Part shown: positions 25,412-32,769 of the stretch, piece after piece
Numbering within the stretch: position 1 is the first letter of the stretch
Layout: each line of letters begins with the position of its first letter
Assembly: GCA_034522155.1 (NCBI GenBank)
Contig: JAXHLP010000003.1
Span: forward strand, 434,001 to 498,000
Direction: 5' to 3'
DNA: 64,000 nt
From: Salinilacustrithrix sp034522155
Lineage (GTDB): Bacteria > Actinomycetota > Acidimicrobiia > Acidimicrobiales > Salinilacustritrichaceae
Notes under the pieces: model-generated
Told to the model about the DNA's origin: nothing
The model's input: the letters and a program-made list of their open reading frames with translations, nothing else
The model's database searches: none
Program-made: the position numbers and the translations under genes

Positions 25412-26056
25412 GTGCTCGTGGCCGCAGCGCAGGGCGGCGACCGCGACGCGATGGACGCGCTCCTGCGGCGCCACCAGGACCGCATGTGGGCGATCTGCCG
25501 GCGGCTCGCCGGCAACGACGCCGACGCCGCCGACGCGCTGCAGGAGGCGATGGTCCTCGTCGTCCGTCGACTCGACAGCTTCGACGGCCGGGCCCGCTTC
25601 ACCACCTGGGCGCATCGGGTGACGACCAACGCCTGCCTCGACGAACTGCGTCGACGCAACCGCCGCCCCGTCGACGGCCTGCCCGACGACGAGGACGACG
25701 AGTCGGACCGCCCACGCCGGACGCTGGCCGACGACGCCCGTCCCGTCGACGCCACCGTGGCCGAGCAGCTCACCGTCGACGCCGCCCTGGCCGAGCTGCC
25801 CGAGGACTTCCGCGTGCCCGTGATCCTGCGCGACCTCGGCGGTCACGACTACGCCGAGATCGCCGAGATCCTCGACATCCCGCCGGGCACGGTGCGGTCC
25901 CGCATCGCCCGGGCCCGACGTCGGCTGGGTGAGCTACTGGGCGAACCCGGGTCCACGGGCGAGGTCGCGTCGACCGACGAGGCGCGCCCAGCCTCCGACC
26001 GCCGAGTCGGCGGGAACCAGCCGAGCACCACCGAACGTCCAAGCGAACAGCCATGA
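25412..26056 (+). CDS. ECF RNA polymerase sigma factor (SigM position)
   Basis: ECF sigma factor, 214 aa from GTG 25412. Region 2 is DAMDALLRRHQDRMWAICRR, ADALQEAMVLVVRRLDSFDG and FTTWAHRVTTNACLDELRRR; region 4 is LAELPEDFRVPVILRDLGGH and YAEIAEILDIPPGTVRSRIA. An acidic linker separates them, and a 45-residue tail follows. From 25412 the protein lacks a few residues usually present before region 2; an in-frame ATC at 25373, placed exactly as a leaderless start, would add 13 residues (IGGAPHSDARDDA). It overlaps its anti-sigma gene by 4 bp. Synteny with trxBA and parAB matches mycobacterial sigM. Confidence 0.92.
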   Translation: MLVAAAQGGDRDAMDALLRRHQDRMWAICRRLAGNDADAADALQEAMVLVVRRLDSFDGRARFTTWAHRVTTNACLDELRRRNRRPVDGLPDDEDDESDRPRRTLADDARPVDATVAEQLTVDAALAELPEDFRVPVILRDLGGHDYAEIAEILDIPPGTVRSRIARARRRLGELLGEPGSTGEVASTDEARPASDRRVGGNQPSTTERPSEQP

Positions 26057-26832
26057 CCGACGAGCCCACCGACGACGTCCCCGACGACGGCATCCATCTC
26101 GATGCGCCCCCGCCCCCGGACGGGGCGCTCGACCGCGCCCGTGATGCCGCGATGGCGGCCTTCGACGAGCACCACGCGACGCGTTCGTCGGCCGCCCGGG
26201 TCGACGACCTGGCGGCGGCCCGCGCGCGACGCGCCTGGTACCAGCGGGTGCCACTCGGGGCGGTCGCGGCCGCGCTGATCGTCATCGCGCTCGTCGGCGT
26301 GTTCGCCCTGACCGACCTCGGCACGGGCATCGACGAGATGGCGACGGCCGGGGACGACGACTCCGCCGAGAGCGCCGAGGCCGAGAGGGAGCAGGACTCG
26401 GCCACCGCCGACGACGGGGATGCGGGCAGCGCCGGCGGGACGACCAGCGACGACGCCGCGGCTGACCTCGACTCGACCTCGAACCAGCAGACGTACCAAC
26501 GCACCGCCACCTACGACGACGCCGACGACCTGATCGATGATCTCCGGGATCGGTTCGGACCGACCGCGGCGTCGGGCGAGAGCGGCGACTGGGACGACCT
26601 CAGCGATCAATCCGAGTCGGCGCCCACCTCCACCACCACCGCACCGGCCGACGGCGCCCGCTGCGACGCCCTCGCCGCCAGCGGCGTCGACCCCGCCGAC
26701 GCGCTCGCGATCGTCCCGGCCACGATCGGCGGCCGACCCGTGACCGCCGTGGTCTATCCGGCCTCCGACGGGCTGCGGGTCTCGCTCGTCGCCACGACGT
26801 CGTGCTCGGTCGACGACGACCGGCCCCTGTAG
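26053..26832 (+). CDS. Probable membrane anti-sigma factor (RsmA/SigM type)
   Basis: 259 aa. A cytoplasmic segment (about 1-72; RARDAAMAAFDEHH) would bind the sigma factor, followed by one membrane helix (LGAVAAALIVIALVGVFAL, about 73-92), an Asp/Ser/Glu-rich linker and an outside domain of about 70 residues ending near CSVDDDRPL. No zinc-finger HxxxCxxC is present. Position directly after the sigma gene with ATGA overlap is the main evidence. Its 3' end overlaps the convergent membrane protein gene by 79 bp. Confidence 0.75.
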   Translation: MTDEPTDDVPDDGIHLDAPPPPDGALDRARDAAMAAFDEHHATRSSAARVDDLAAARARRAWYQRVPLGAVAAALIVIALVGVFALTDLGTGIDEMATAGDDDSAESAEAEREQDSATADDGDAGSAGGTTSDDAAADLDSTSNQQTYQRTATYDDADDLIDDLRDRFGPTAASGESGDWDDLSDQSESAPTSTTTAPADGARCDALAASGVDPADALAIVPATIGGRPVTAVVYPASDGLRVSLVATTSCSVDDDRPL

Positions 26833-27161
26833 CGCCGCCAGTCGTTGGCCCGGATCCCTGCGGCCAGGGCGGCGAGACCGGCCGACAGGTACGCACCGGC
26901 CTTCATCGGCTCGTTGAGGTTGGTGTCGAGGTAGCCGGCGAGGAGCACGGCCGCCGCGGCCCAGACGGCGAGGATCCCCGCCATCGTGGCCGACCGGTGC
27001 TGGCCGACCGACACCACGATCTCGGCGATGATCAAGCCGAGCAGCGGGCCGGCCACGATCGGCAGGAGCTCGTCGAACTCGTACTCACCGAGGAAGAGGG
27101 CCCCCACCGCGGCAACCAGTGCGCCGAGCACCATGGCGACCAGGACCCGGACCGTGACCAT
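26754..27161 (-). CDS. Small four-helix membrane protein
   Basis: 135 aa with about four membrane helices (VLVAMVLGALVAAVGALFLG, LLPIVAGPLLGLIIAEIVV, MAGILAVWAAAAVLLAGYL, AYLSAGLAALAAGI) and a basic C-terminus. Start ATG 27161 is 7 nt after a TACGGT box, so the longer upstream frame is a shadow. No family recognised. Convergent with, and overlapping, the anti-sigma gene. Confidence 0.65.
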   Translation of the reverse strand: MVTVRVLVAMVLGALVAAVGALFLGEYEFDELLPIVAGPLLGLIIAEIVVSVGQHRSATMAGILAVWAAAAVLLAGYLDTNLNEPMKAGAYLSAGLAALAAGIRANDWRRYRGRSSSTEHDVVATSETRSPSEAG

Positions 27162-27168
27162 CGCCGAC

Positions 27169-27174
27169 ACCGTA
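27169..27174 (-). promoter_or_regulatory. -10 box for leaderless membrane protein gene
   Basis: TACGGT on the minus strand, 7 nt before the ATG at 27161. The divergent box for the next gene lies 41 bp to the right. Confidence 0.45.
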
Positions 27175-27214
27175 CGACGTCCGACGGCGTGACCCCACCG
27201 CACTGCCCCCTGGC

Positions 27215-27220
27215 TAGGGT
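27215..27220 (+). promoter_or_regulatory. -10 box for leaderless holin-like gene
   Basis: TAGGGT, 8 nt before the ATG at 27229. Confidence 0.5.
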
Positions 27221-27228
27221 GGCGAACC

Positions 27229-27606
27229 ATGGCTCGAACCTCGTCTGCGACAGCCACGACCTCCACCGACGCCACGTCACCCGGCGCCGACGCCGAGAAG
27301 GACTGGCCGACGCAGGCCACCGAGGCCATCGTCACCCAGGTCGGCAGGATCCGGGACAAGACGACGGGCCCCGCCCGCAAGGCCGCACAGTACGCGGTGT
27401 TCGCGGCGTTCGCGATCTCGCTCGGATCGGTGGCCCTGATCATCTTCCTCATCGGCACGGTCCGGGCCCTGAACAACTACCTGCCCGACGCCGTCTTCGG
27501 CGAGACCCACATGTGGGCGGCCCATTCGATCCTCGGGGCCGTGCTCCTGATCGTCGGCCTGGTCCTGTTCTCGGTCAAGACCCGCCCCAAGCCCGACGCT
27601 CGCTGA
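27229..27606 (+). CDS. Phage-holin-superfamily-like membrane protein
   Basis: 125 aa with a Thr/Ala-rich cytoplasmic start, an amphipathic basic stretch (VGRIRDKTTGPARKAAQ), and two membrane helices (YAVFAAFAISLGSVALIIFL and AAHSILGAVLLIVGLVLF). The layout resembles small actinobacterial holin-X type (DUF1469-like) membrane proteins. No lytic role is implied. It precedes trxB but the latter has its own promoter. Confidence 0.6.
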   Translation: MARTSSATATTSTDATSPGADAEKDWPTQATEAIVTQVGRIRDKTTGPARKAAQYAVFAAFAISLGSVALIIFLIGTVRALNNYLPDAVFGETHMWAAHSILGAVLLIVGLVLFSVKTRPKPDAR

Positions 27607-27628
27607 ATCGTCGACGAGGACGGTGCCG

Positions 27629-27654
27629 GGAATGATTCTCACCGAGCCCCGGTT
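27629..27654 (+). promoter_or_regulatory. SigR/SigH-type promoter of trxBA
   Basis: GGAAT (27629-27633), an 18-nt spacer, and GTT (27652-27654): an exact match to the thiol-stress sigma factor consensus GGAAT-N18-GTT known for Streptomyces SigR and similar to mycobacterial SigH. It ends about 30 bp before the trxB ATG. Thioredoxin genes are classic targets of this sigma factor, so oxidative-stress induction is likely. Confidence 0.7.
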
Positions 27655-27684
27655 GTACGGGTGGAGACCGCACAGGGAGCAACC

Positions 27685-28713
27685 ATGAGCGCAGCCGACA
27701 ACATCCACAACGTGATCATCATCGGATCGGGCCCGGCCGGGCTGACCGCGGCCATCTACACGGCGCGAGCCAGCCTCGAACCACTGGTCATCGAAGGCGA
27801 GCCGTCGTCGACCACCGACCAGCCCGGCGGCCAGCTGATGGTGACGACCGAGGTCGAGAACTACCCCGGCTTCACCGACGGGATCATGGGTCCCGACCTG
27901 ATGGCCGAGATGCGGGGCCAGGCCGAGCGCTTCGGCGCCGACATCCGCACCGAGAAGGCCACCAAGGTCGACTTCTCGGCCCGGCCCTTCGGCGTGTGGG
28001 TCGGCGATCCCGACGCCCCCGAGCCCACCTACCGGGGCCAGACGGTCATCATCTCCACGGGCGCCCGCTCGCTCATGCTCGAGCTGCCCCGCGAGAACGA
28101 GCTGATGGGCCACGGCCTGTCGACCTGCGCCACCTGCGACGGCTTCTTCTTCCGCGACCAGCACATCGCGGTCGTGGGCGGCGGCGACTCGGCCGTCGAG
28201 GAGGCCACCTTCCTCACCAAGTTCGCGGACAAGGTCACGATCATCCACCGACGCGGCGAGCTGCGCGCCAGCAAGATCATGCAGGAGCGAGCCCAGAAGA
28301 ACGACAAGATCGAGTTCCTCTGGGACACCGTGGTCGAGGAGTACCTCGCCGACGACTCCGGGCTCAGCCCGAAGCTCACCGGCATCAAGGTCCGCAACGT
28401 CAAGACCGACGAGGTCGCCGATCTGGCGGTCTCGGGGATCTTCATCGCCATCGGCCACCGGCCCAACACCGATCTGTTCAAGGGCCAGGTCGCCATGGAG
28501 GACAACGGCTACCTCATCACCGGCTCCAGCGACGGGCAGACGAAGTCGGCCACCGACGTCGACGGCGTGTTCGCCTGCGGCGACGTGCAGGACCACGTCT
28601 ACCGCCAGGCCGTCACCGCCGCCGGATCGGGCTGCGAGGCCGCCATCGACGCCGAACGCTGGCTCGAAGCCCAGGGCGACATCGACGAGCAGCGCACCGA
28701 GACCGACTGGTAG
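27685..28713 (+). CDS. trxB: Thioredoxin-disulfide reductase
   Basis: FAD- and NADPH-dependent reductase for thioredoxin, 342 aa, somewhat longer than usual. FAD site IIIGSGPAGLTAAIYTARA (about 9-27), redox-active CATCDG (near 147), NADPH site VVGGGDSAVEEATFL, HRRGELRAS, and the closing FACGDVQDHVYRQAVTAAGSG. ATG 27685 has CAGGGAGC 5-12 nt upstream, which decides the start over GTG 27661. Paired with trxA 75 bp downstream. Confidence 0.97.
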   Translation: MSAADNIHNVIIIGSGPAGLTAAIYTARASLEPLVIEGEPSSTTDQPGGQLMVTTEVENYPGFTDGIMGPDLMAEMRGQAERFGADIRTEKATKVDFSARPFGVWVGDPDAPEPTYRGQTVIISTGARSLMLELPRENELMGHGLSTCATCDGFFFRDQHIAVVGGGDSAVEEATFLTKFADKVTIIHRRGELRASKIMQERAQKNDKIEFLWDTVVEEYLADDSGLSPKLTGIKVRNVKTDEVADLAVSGIFIAIGHRPNTDLFKGQVAMEDNGYLITGSSDGQTKSATDVDGVFACGDVQDHVYRQAVTAAGSGCEAAIDAERWLEAQGDIDEQRTETDW

Positions 28714-28787
28714 ATGCCGGCGCCGGCGGGAACATCTGCGCTCGCCGACCGGTTCTACGACGCGTACCCACAGGAAAGGCAACCCCC

Positions 28788-29108
28788 ATGGCTGCAACCG
28801 CCGTCACCGACAGCACCTTCGACGAGACCATCGCCGCCGCCGACGAGGCCGTGATCGTCGATTTCTGGGCCGAGTGGTGCGGCCCGTGCAAGCAGATCGC
28901 CCCGATCCTCGACGAGATCGCGACCGAGCAGGCCGGCAAGGTCAAGGTCGTCAAGCTCAACGTCGACGAGAACCAGGACACCGCCCGGCGCTTCGACGTC
29001 ATGTCGATCCCGACGCTCATCGTCTTCAAGGACGGCCAGCCGGCCAAGAAGGTGATCGGCGCCAAGGGCAAGGGCGCCCTGCTCGAGGACCTCGCCGAGT
29101 TCCTCTGA
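28788..29108 (+). CDS. trxA: Thioredoxin
   Basis: Disulfide-reducing protein of 106 aa. Active site WAEWCGPCKQIAPIL (CGPC near residues 33-36), cis-Pro motif SIPTLIVFKDG. AGGAAAGG lies 8 nt before the ATG. Reduced by the upstream TrxB; both probably expressed from the SigR-type promoter. A 17-bp stem hairpin follows 19 bp after the stop. Confidence 0.97.
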   Translation: MAATAVTDSTFDETIAAADEAVIVDFWAEWCGPCKQIAPILDEIATEQAGKVKVVKLNVDENQDTARRFDVMSIPTLIVFKDGQPAKKVIGAKGKGALLEDLAEFL

Positions 29109-29127
29109 GCCTCAGTCCTCGTCCCGG

Positions 29128-29165
29128 GCGACACGGCCCGGCGGTTCGCCGCCGGGCCGTGTCGC
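29128..29165 (+). terminator. Strong hairpin after trxA
   Basis: GCGACACGGCCCGGCGG (29128-29144), TTCG tetraloop, and the perfect 17-nt complement (29149-29165). No T-tract follows, as is common for actinobacterial hairpins. It may stop transcription from both trxA and parB. Confidence 0.8.
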
Positions 29166-29378
29166 GTCCGCGCGGGGAACGAACCGGTGCGACCGGGCCA
29201 GAACGGTGCCCGTCGACGACGCAGTCTGCCCCACACGGGCACCACCGTCGGATGACCACAGAGCGTGCGGAAACCCAGGTGTCAGCCCGCTTTCGTGCCC
29301 CAGGTTGGCGACGCTACGTGCGCTCGTCCGGCATCGGACCAACCCAGCGCGGCCAGGATCGAGCGCCTCGAACCGGAG

Positions 29379-29399
29379 TTGTCCACAGGCATTTCCACA
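29379..29399 (+). promoter_or_regulatory. DnaA box (perfect) with second weak box, away from the origin
   Basis: TTGTCCACA (29379-29387) is a perfect actinobacterial DnaA box; ATTTCCACA (29391-29399) follows. The stretch CCACAGGCATTTCCACA recurs almost exactly at 51588. About 6.5 kb left of dnaA. Role inferred: DnaA titration or control of the par genes. Confidence 0.5.
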
Positions 29400-29459
29400 G
29401 CTGTGGAGACTCGATGTTGACTACACCCGGGCTCGATCACCTCGGCCTCGAGTGCAGGC

Positions 29460-30395
29460 TCAGTCAGCGGCGCCGACCATGGCCCGGTAGATCCGCTCCA
29501 GATCGGCCAGATCAGCGAACTGGACCACCAGCTTGCCCGTCCCCGCCCCCGCCGAGATCGACACCCGGGTCGCCAGATGGTCGGACAGGAGCTGCTCGAG
29601 CTCGAGGAATCCCGGTTCGGGCAACGACTCGGACTGCGACGCCTTCTTCTTGGTCGAACGCGTCGTCCGACGCGACGACGCGTCACCGGACTCGTCGTCG
29701 GCCGGCTCCTCCGACGAGCCTTTGACCAGCTCCTCGGTCTCGCGGACCGACAGACGCTCGCGGACGATTCGCTGGGCGAGGTCCTTCTGCACGGCCCGGT
29801 CCGGAGTTGCGAGCAGTGCTCGCGCGTGACCGGCGCTCAGTTCCCCGTCGGCGACGAGGGACTGGATGGCGGCCGGGAGCTGGAACAGGCGCAGCGTGTT
29901 CGCCACCGCCGCCCGGCTCTTTCCGACCCTGGTCGCCACCGCCTCCTGGGTGAGACCGAAGTCCTCGATCAGCTGCTGGTAGGCCCCGGCCTCCTCCATC
30001 GGGTTGAGGTCGGCGCGGTGCAGGTTCTCGACCAGGGCCTGCTCGAGCATGTCGCCGTCGCTCTCGGCGGCGCGGACCACGACCGGGATGGTCTGGAGCC
30101 CAGCGCGCTTGGCTGCCCGCCACCGCCGTTCGCCGGCGATCAGCTCGTAGCGGCCCTCGCCCTCGGCGCGGACGAGGATCGGTTGCAACACGCCGAGCTC
30201 GCCGATGGAGGCGGTGAGCCCGGCCAGGGACTCCTCGTCGAAATGGGAGCGGGGCTGGCGTCGGTTGGGGGTGACGGCGGCAACCGCGACCTCGACCGCC
30301 CCCTCCTGCTGGTGGGCGACCCCGGCGCCGTCGTCGATGTACTCGTTGGGGATGAGGGATCCGAGCCCCCGCCCCAAGCCGGACTTCCTGCTCAT
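29460..30395 (-). CDS. parB: Chromosome-partitioning protein ParB
   Basis: CTP-dependent DNA clamp that loads at parS and spreads; 311 aa. N-terminal ParA-stimulating segment SRKSGLGRGLGSLIP; CTP-binding domain (about 36-125) with the C-motif IAGERRWRAAK and LVENLHRADLNPMEEA; helix-turn-helix (LTQEAVATRVGKSRAAVANT); Ser/Lys-rich linker; C-terminal dimer domain. It starts 15 bp after parA ends. Four parS sites are at 31476, 31522, 32074 and 32743. Confidence 0.97.
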   Translation of the reverse strand: MSRKSGLGRGLGSLIPNEYIDDGAGVAHQQEGAVEVAVAAVTPNRRQPRSHFDEESLAGLTASIGELGVLQPILVRAEGEGRYELIAGERRWRAAKRAGLQTIPVVVRAAESDGDMLEQALVENLHRADLNPMEEAGAYQQLIEDFGLTQEAVATRVGKSRAAVANTLRLFQLPAAIQSLVADGELSAGHARALLATPDRAVQKDLAQRIVRERLSVRETEELVKGSSEEPADDESGDASSRRTTRSTKKKASQSESLPEPGFLELEQLLSDHLATRVSISAGAGTGKLVVQFADLADLERIYRAMVGAAD

Positions 30396-30410
30396 CGGTC
30401 CCCCTGTGGA

Positions 30411-31427
30411 TCAGTCACGTTCGCCGCCCGAGATCTCCCGGGCCAGTTCCCGATACGCGATGGCACCCCTCGACCCAGGGTCGAAGGCGAGGATCGGCTG
30501 CCCGTAGGACGGGGCTTCGGACAGCCGAACGGTCCGGGGCACGACGATGCGGCACACCTTCTCGCCGAAGTGTGAGCGCACCTCGGTGACGACCTGGTCG
30601 GCGAGCTTGGTGCGGGCGTCGTACATCACGCACACGAAGGTCGAGACCTGCAGGCGCCGGTTCAGGTTGCGTTGGACCAACGCCACGTTGCGCAGGAGCT
30701 GGCCCAGCCCTTCGAGTGCGTAGTACTCGCACTGGATCGGCACGAGGACCTCGGCCGCGGCCGCGAACCCGTTGACGGTCAGCAGCCCGAGCGAGGGTGG
30801 GCAATCGATCAGGACGTAGTCGTAGTCGTCGCCGATCTCCTCGAGGGCCTGGCGCAGCCGCAACTCGCGACTGAACGCCGGCACGAGCTCGATCTCGGCG
30901 CCGGCCAGGTCGAGGCTCGACGGCGCCACGAACAGGTTCTTCATCGCCGTGGCTTCGATCGTGTCATCGATGCTCGCCTCGTGAATGATGACGTCGTACA
31001 TCGACAGCTGAAGATCGCGGATGTTGATCCCCAGGCCCGTACTGGCGTTGCCCTGGGGATCGAGGTCGACCACCAGTGTGCGATACCCGGCCTCGGCCAG
31101 GGCCGCGCCGAGATTGACCGCGGTGGTGGTCTTGCCGACACCGCCCTTCTGGTTGGCCACCGCCATGATCCGAGGCAGGGGATGTCCGGCGGCATCGGCC
31201 CGCTCGACTGCGGCCTCCGGCGCAGCTGCGCCGTCGGGATCGTCGATCTCGGGCAGGGCGTCGAGACCGGGGAGGCCCGACGACGGCAGCTCCGACTCGA
31301 CCTCGGCCGGCATGATCGGCGGGCGCGGGCTCGACTCGTCGCCGGCCGCCGGGTCTTCGGGGGCATCGCGTCGGAGCTCGTGAGAGACGGTGGCGCCGCG
31401 GGACGCGAGGGACTCCGGATCGGACAC
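30411..31427 (-). CDS. parA: Chromosome-partitioning ATPase ParA (Soj)
   Basis: Walker-type ATPase that moves ParB-parS complexes; 338 aa from GTG 31427. Deviant Walker A KGGVGKTTTAVNLGAALAEA, Walker A' VVDLDPQGNASTGLG, Walker B YVLIDCPPSLGLLTVNG. About 85 acidic residues precede the Walker A, longer than Soj. The frame stays open to 31997 but that upstream part spans two parS sites (giving odd FHVEH and VSRET peptides), so translation surely begins downstream of them; GTG 31427 is my choice, ATG 31313 an alternative. Confidence 0.93.
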   Translation of the reverse strand: MSDPESLASRGATVSHELRRDAPEDPAAGDESSPRPPIMPAEVESELPSSGLPGLDALPEIDDPDGAAAPEAAVERADAAGHPLPRIMAVANQKGGVGKTTTAVNLGAALAEAGYRTLVVDLDPQGNASTGLGINIRDLQLSMYDVIIHEASIDDTIEATAMKNLFVAPSSLDLAGAEIELVPAFSRELRLRQALEEIGDDYDYVLIDCPPSLGLLTVNGFAAAAEVLVPIQCEYYALEGLGQLLRNVALVQRNLNRRLQVSTFVCVMYDARTKLADQVVTEVRSHFGEKVCRIVVPRTVRLSEAPSYGQPILAFDPGSRGAIAYRELAREISGGERD

Positions 31428-31475
31428 GACCCCATGGTGCTCGCCCGCGGTGGCCGGGGTCAAGCACCACTCCAG

Positions 31476-31491
31476 GGTTTCACGTGAAACG
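31476..31491. promoter_or_regulatory. parS: parS site 1
   Basis: GGTTTCACGTGAAACG: the 14-bp core GTTTCACGTGAAAC of the canonical parS is perfect. It lies 50 bp upstream of the parA start. Confidence 0.9.
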
Positions 31492-31521
31492 GTGCCAGAT
31501 CGTGCCGCGACGACGCGCCGA

Positions 31522-31537
31522 TGTTCCACGTGGAACA
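31522..31537. promoter_or_regulatory. parS: parS site 2
   Basis: TGTTCCACGTGGAACA: perfect 16-bp palindrome, the C/G variant of parS with symmetric changes in both half-sites. Confidence 0.9.
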
Positions 31538-32073
31538 TCGGGCGTTTCGAGCCTGGCGACCACACCCGGACACCCGTCCCTCGGCCGTTCTGGCCGGCAC
31601 GGGGACCCGCGACCATCACCGCGTCCCGCCGGTCCGTGGCGGTACCCGTGCCACAACCGCGACTTCGTGTGACGAATGACCCCGGCGACCGCCTCATCGA
31701 GGTGGGTGCTGCGCGACGCGTGGGCGACCCGGGAATCGAGTCACCCGGTACGAACCCGCTGGTCCGCGAGCCAGGTCCGTGTCCGACAACTGGTCGCCCA
31801 GCACACCCCGAGACCGTGCTGGCCGACGTGATCGCTCGCCACGACGCCGGCCGCCCGGCCCTCGGCGGTCCACGCCCGGTCGAGGTCGCAGCCGACGAGC
31901 TCCGCCCGGGGCGTCGACCCCACCGGTTGCGGCGTGGGCGCACGCCGGCGCAACCGGAGCCCACGAGGACGAAGCGGGCGTCGTGTGCGCCACCCACACG
32001 ACGGACCGCGCCCGCTCACCATTCGTGCTGTACGCCGCCCCCATCATGGCGCCACCGGCTCCCCGGCCCGCGA

Positions 32074-32089
32074 TGTTCCACGTGGAACA
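32074..32089. promoter_or_regulatory. parS: parS site 3
   Basis: TGTTCCACGTGGAACA, identical to site 2, just downstream of rsmG. Confidence 0.9.
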
Positions 32090-32097
32090 CCCGCGGA

Positions 32098-32721
32098 TCA
32101 CCACAGGGGTCGCTTCGCGGCCACCCCCGCCTTGCGGGGGAACCGGTCCTCGGTCGGCCCGACCGCATCGAGCACCTGCACACCGGGATCCGTCGCTCGC
32201 ACACCGACCCGAAGACCGAGCGGCGCGAGGCCGTCCCGGGGCCAACGCTGGGCATCCGGCGCCACGTCGGGCGGCTCGCTCACCACCACCCGGCCTCCGA
32301 GCCGAACCCACGGTGCCGCGCACTCCGCCGTCACCGCCGGCGGACCGAACGAGCGGGCCACCACCACATCGACGGGCGTGACCCCCGGGTCGAGGTCCTC
32401 GGCCCGTCGATGCAGCGTGGTCACGCGCCGCGCCCAGCCCAGCCGGTCGATCACGTCCCGCACCACGGCGAGGCGCCGCGTCGAGGCGTCGAGCAGCACC
32501 CAGGCCGTCTCCGGGAAGATCCCGGCCAGGGCCAACCCGGGGATCCCGACCCCGGTCCCGAGGTCCAGGGCCCGGGAGAACGCCCCGCCCGCACGGAGCA
32601 CGTCGGCCAGGGCCCGAGCATGGGCGAGATGCGCCTCGACCGGCCCCGGACCGACGGCGCCGAGACCCTGGCCGGTCCGCCAGGCCTCGAGCACCGGATC
32701 GATCCAGTCGTCGACGCTCAC
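32098..32721 (-). CDS. rsmG: 16S rRNA (guanine(527)-N7)-methyltransferase
   Basis: Methylates G527 of 16S rRNA; 207 aa. ALDLGTGVGIPGLALAG is the SAM motif I, followed by WVLLDASTRRLAVVRDVIDR and VVVARSFGPPAVTAE. Loss of this enzyme is known to give low-level streptomycin resistance in other bacteria. It lies in the conserved khpB-rsmG-parA-parB order. parS sites flank both ends. Confidence 0.95.
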   Translation of the reverse strand: MSVDDWIDPVLEAWRTGQGLGAVGPGPVEAHLAHARALADVLRAGGAFSRALDLGTGVGIPGLALAGIFPETAWVLLDASTRRLAVVRDVIDRLGWARRVTTLHRRAEDLDPGVTPVDVVVARSFGPPAVTAECAAPWVRLGGRVVVSEPPDVAPDAQRWPRDGLAPLGLRVGVRATDPGVQVLDAVGPTEDRFPRKAGVAAKRPLW

Positions 32722-32742
32722 CGGGGCCGCGCCCGCGACCGG

Positions 32743-32758
32743 TGTTTCACGTGGAACG
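32743..32758. promoter_or_regulatory. parS: parS site 4 (hybrid)
   Basis: TGTTTCACGTGGAACG: one half-site is the T-type and the other the C/G type, between khpB and rsmG. Confidence 0.8.
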
Positions 32759-32769
32759 TCGCGGGATCG

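Larger units (their letters stand above)
29109..29459. other. Convergent gap trxA/parB: terminator plus DnaA-box-like cluster
   Basis: 351 bp without a supportable gene. The left part holds the trxA hairpin (29128-29165); the right part holds a perfect DnaA box and a second weaker one (29379-29399). I see no other structure. Confidence 0.6.
31428..32097. other. 670-bp gene-free region with three parS sites
   Basis: Gap between parA and rsmG. Every open frame here reads as Arg/Pro-rich shadow sequence on either strand. It contains parS at 31476, 31522 and 32074, so it is probably the centromere-like region. No RNA or promoter recognised beyond the parA upstream sequence. Confidence 0.6.

Noticed and set aside
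30411..31997. ParA starting far upstream
   Set aside because: The extended part translates two parS sites and has shadow-like composition; the conserved protein begins near GTG 31427.
31741..32022. 93-codon minus-strand frame between parA and rsmG
   Set aside because: Arg/Cys/Trp-rich shadow-like composition, no start signal; the region is better explained as the parS-bearing gap.
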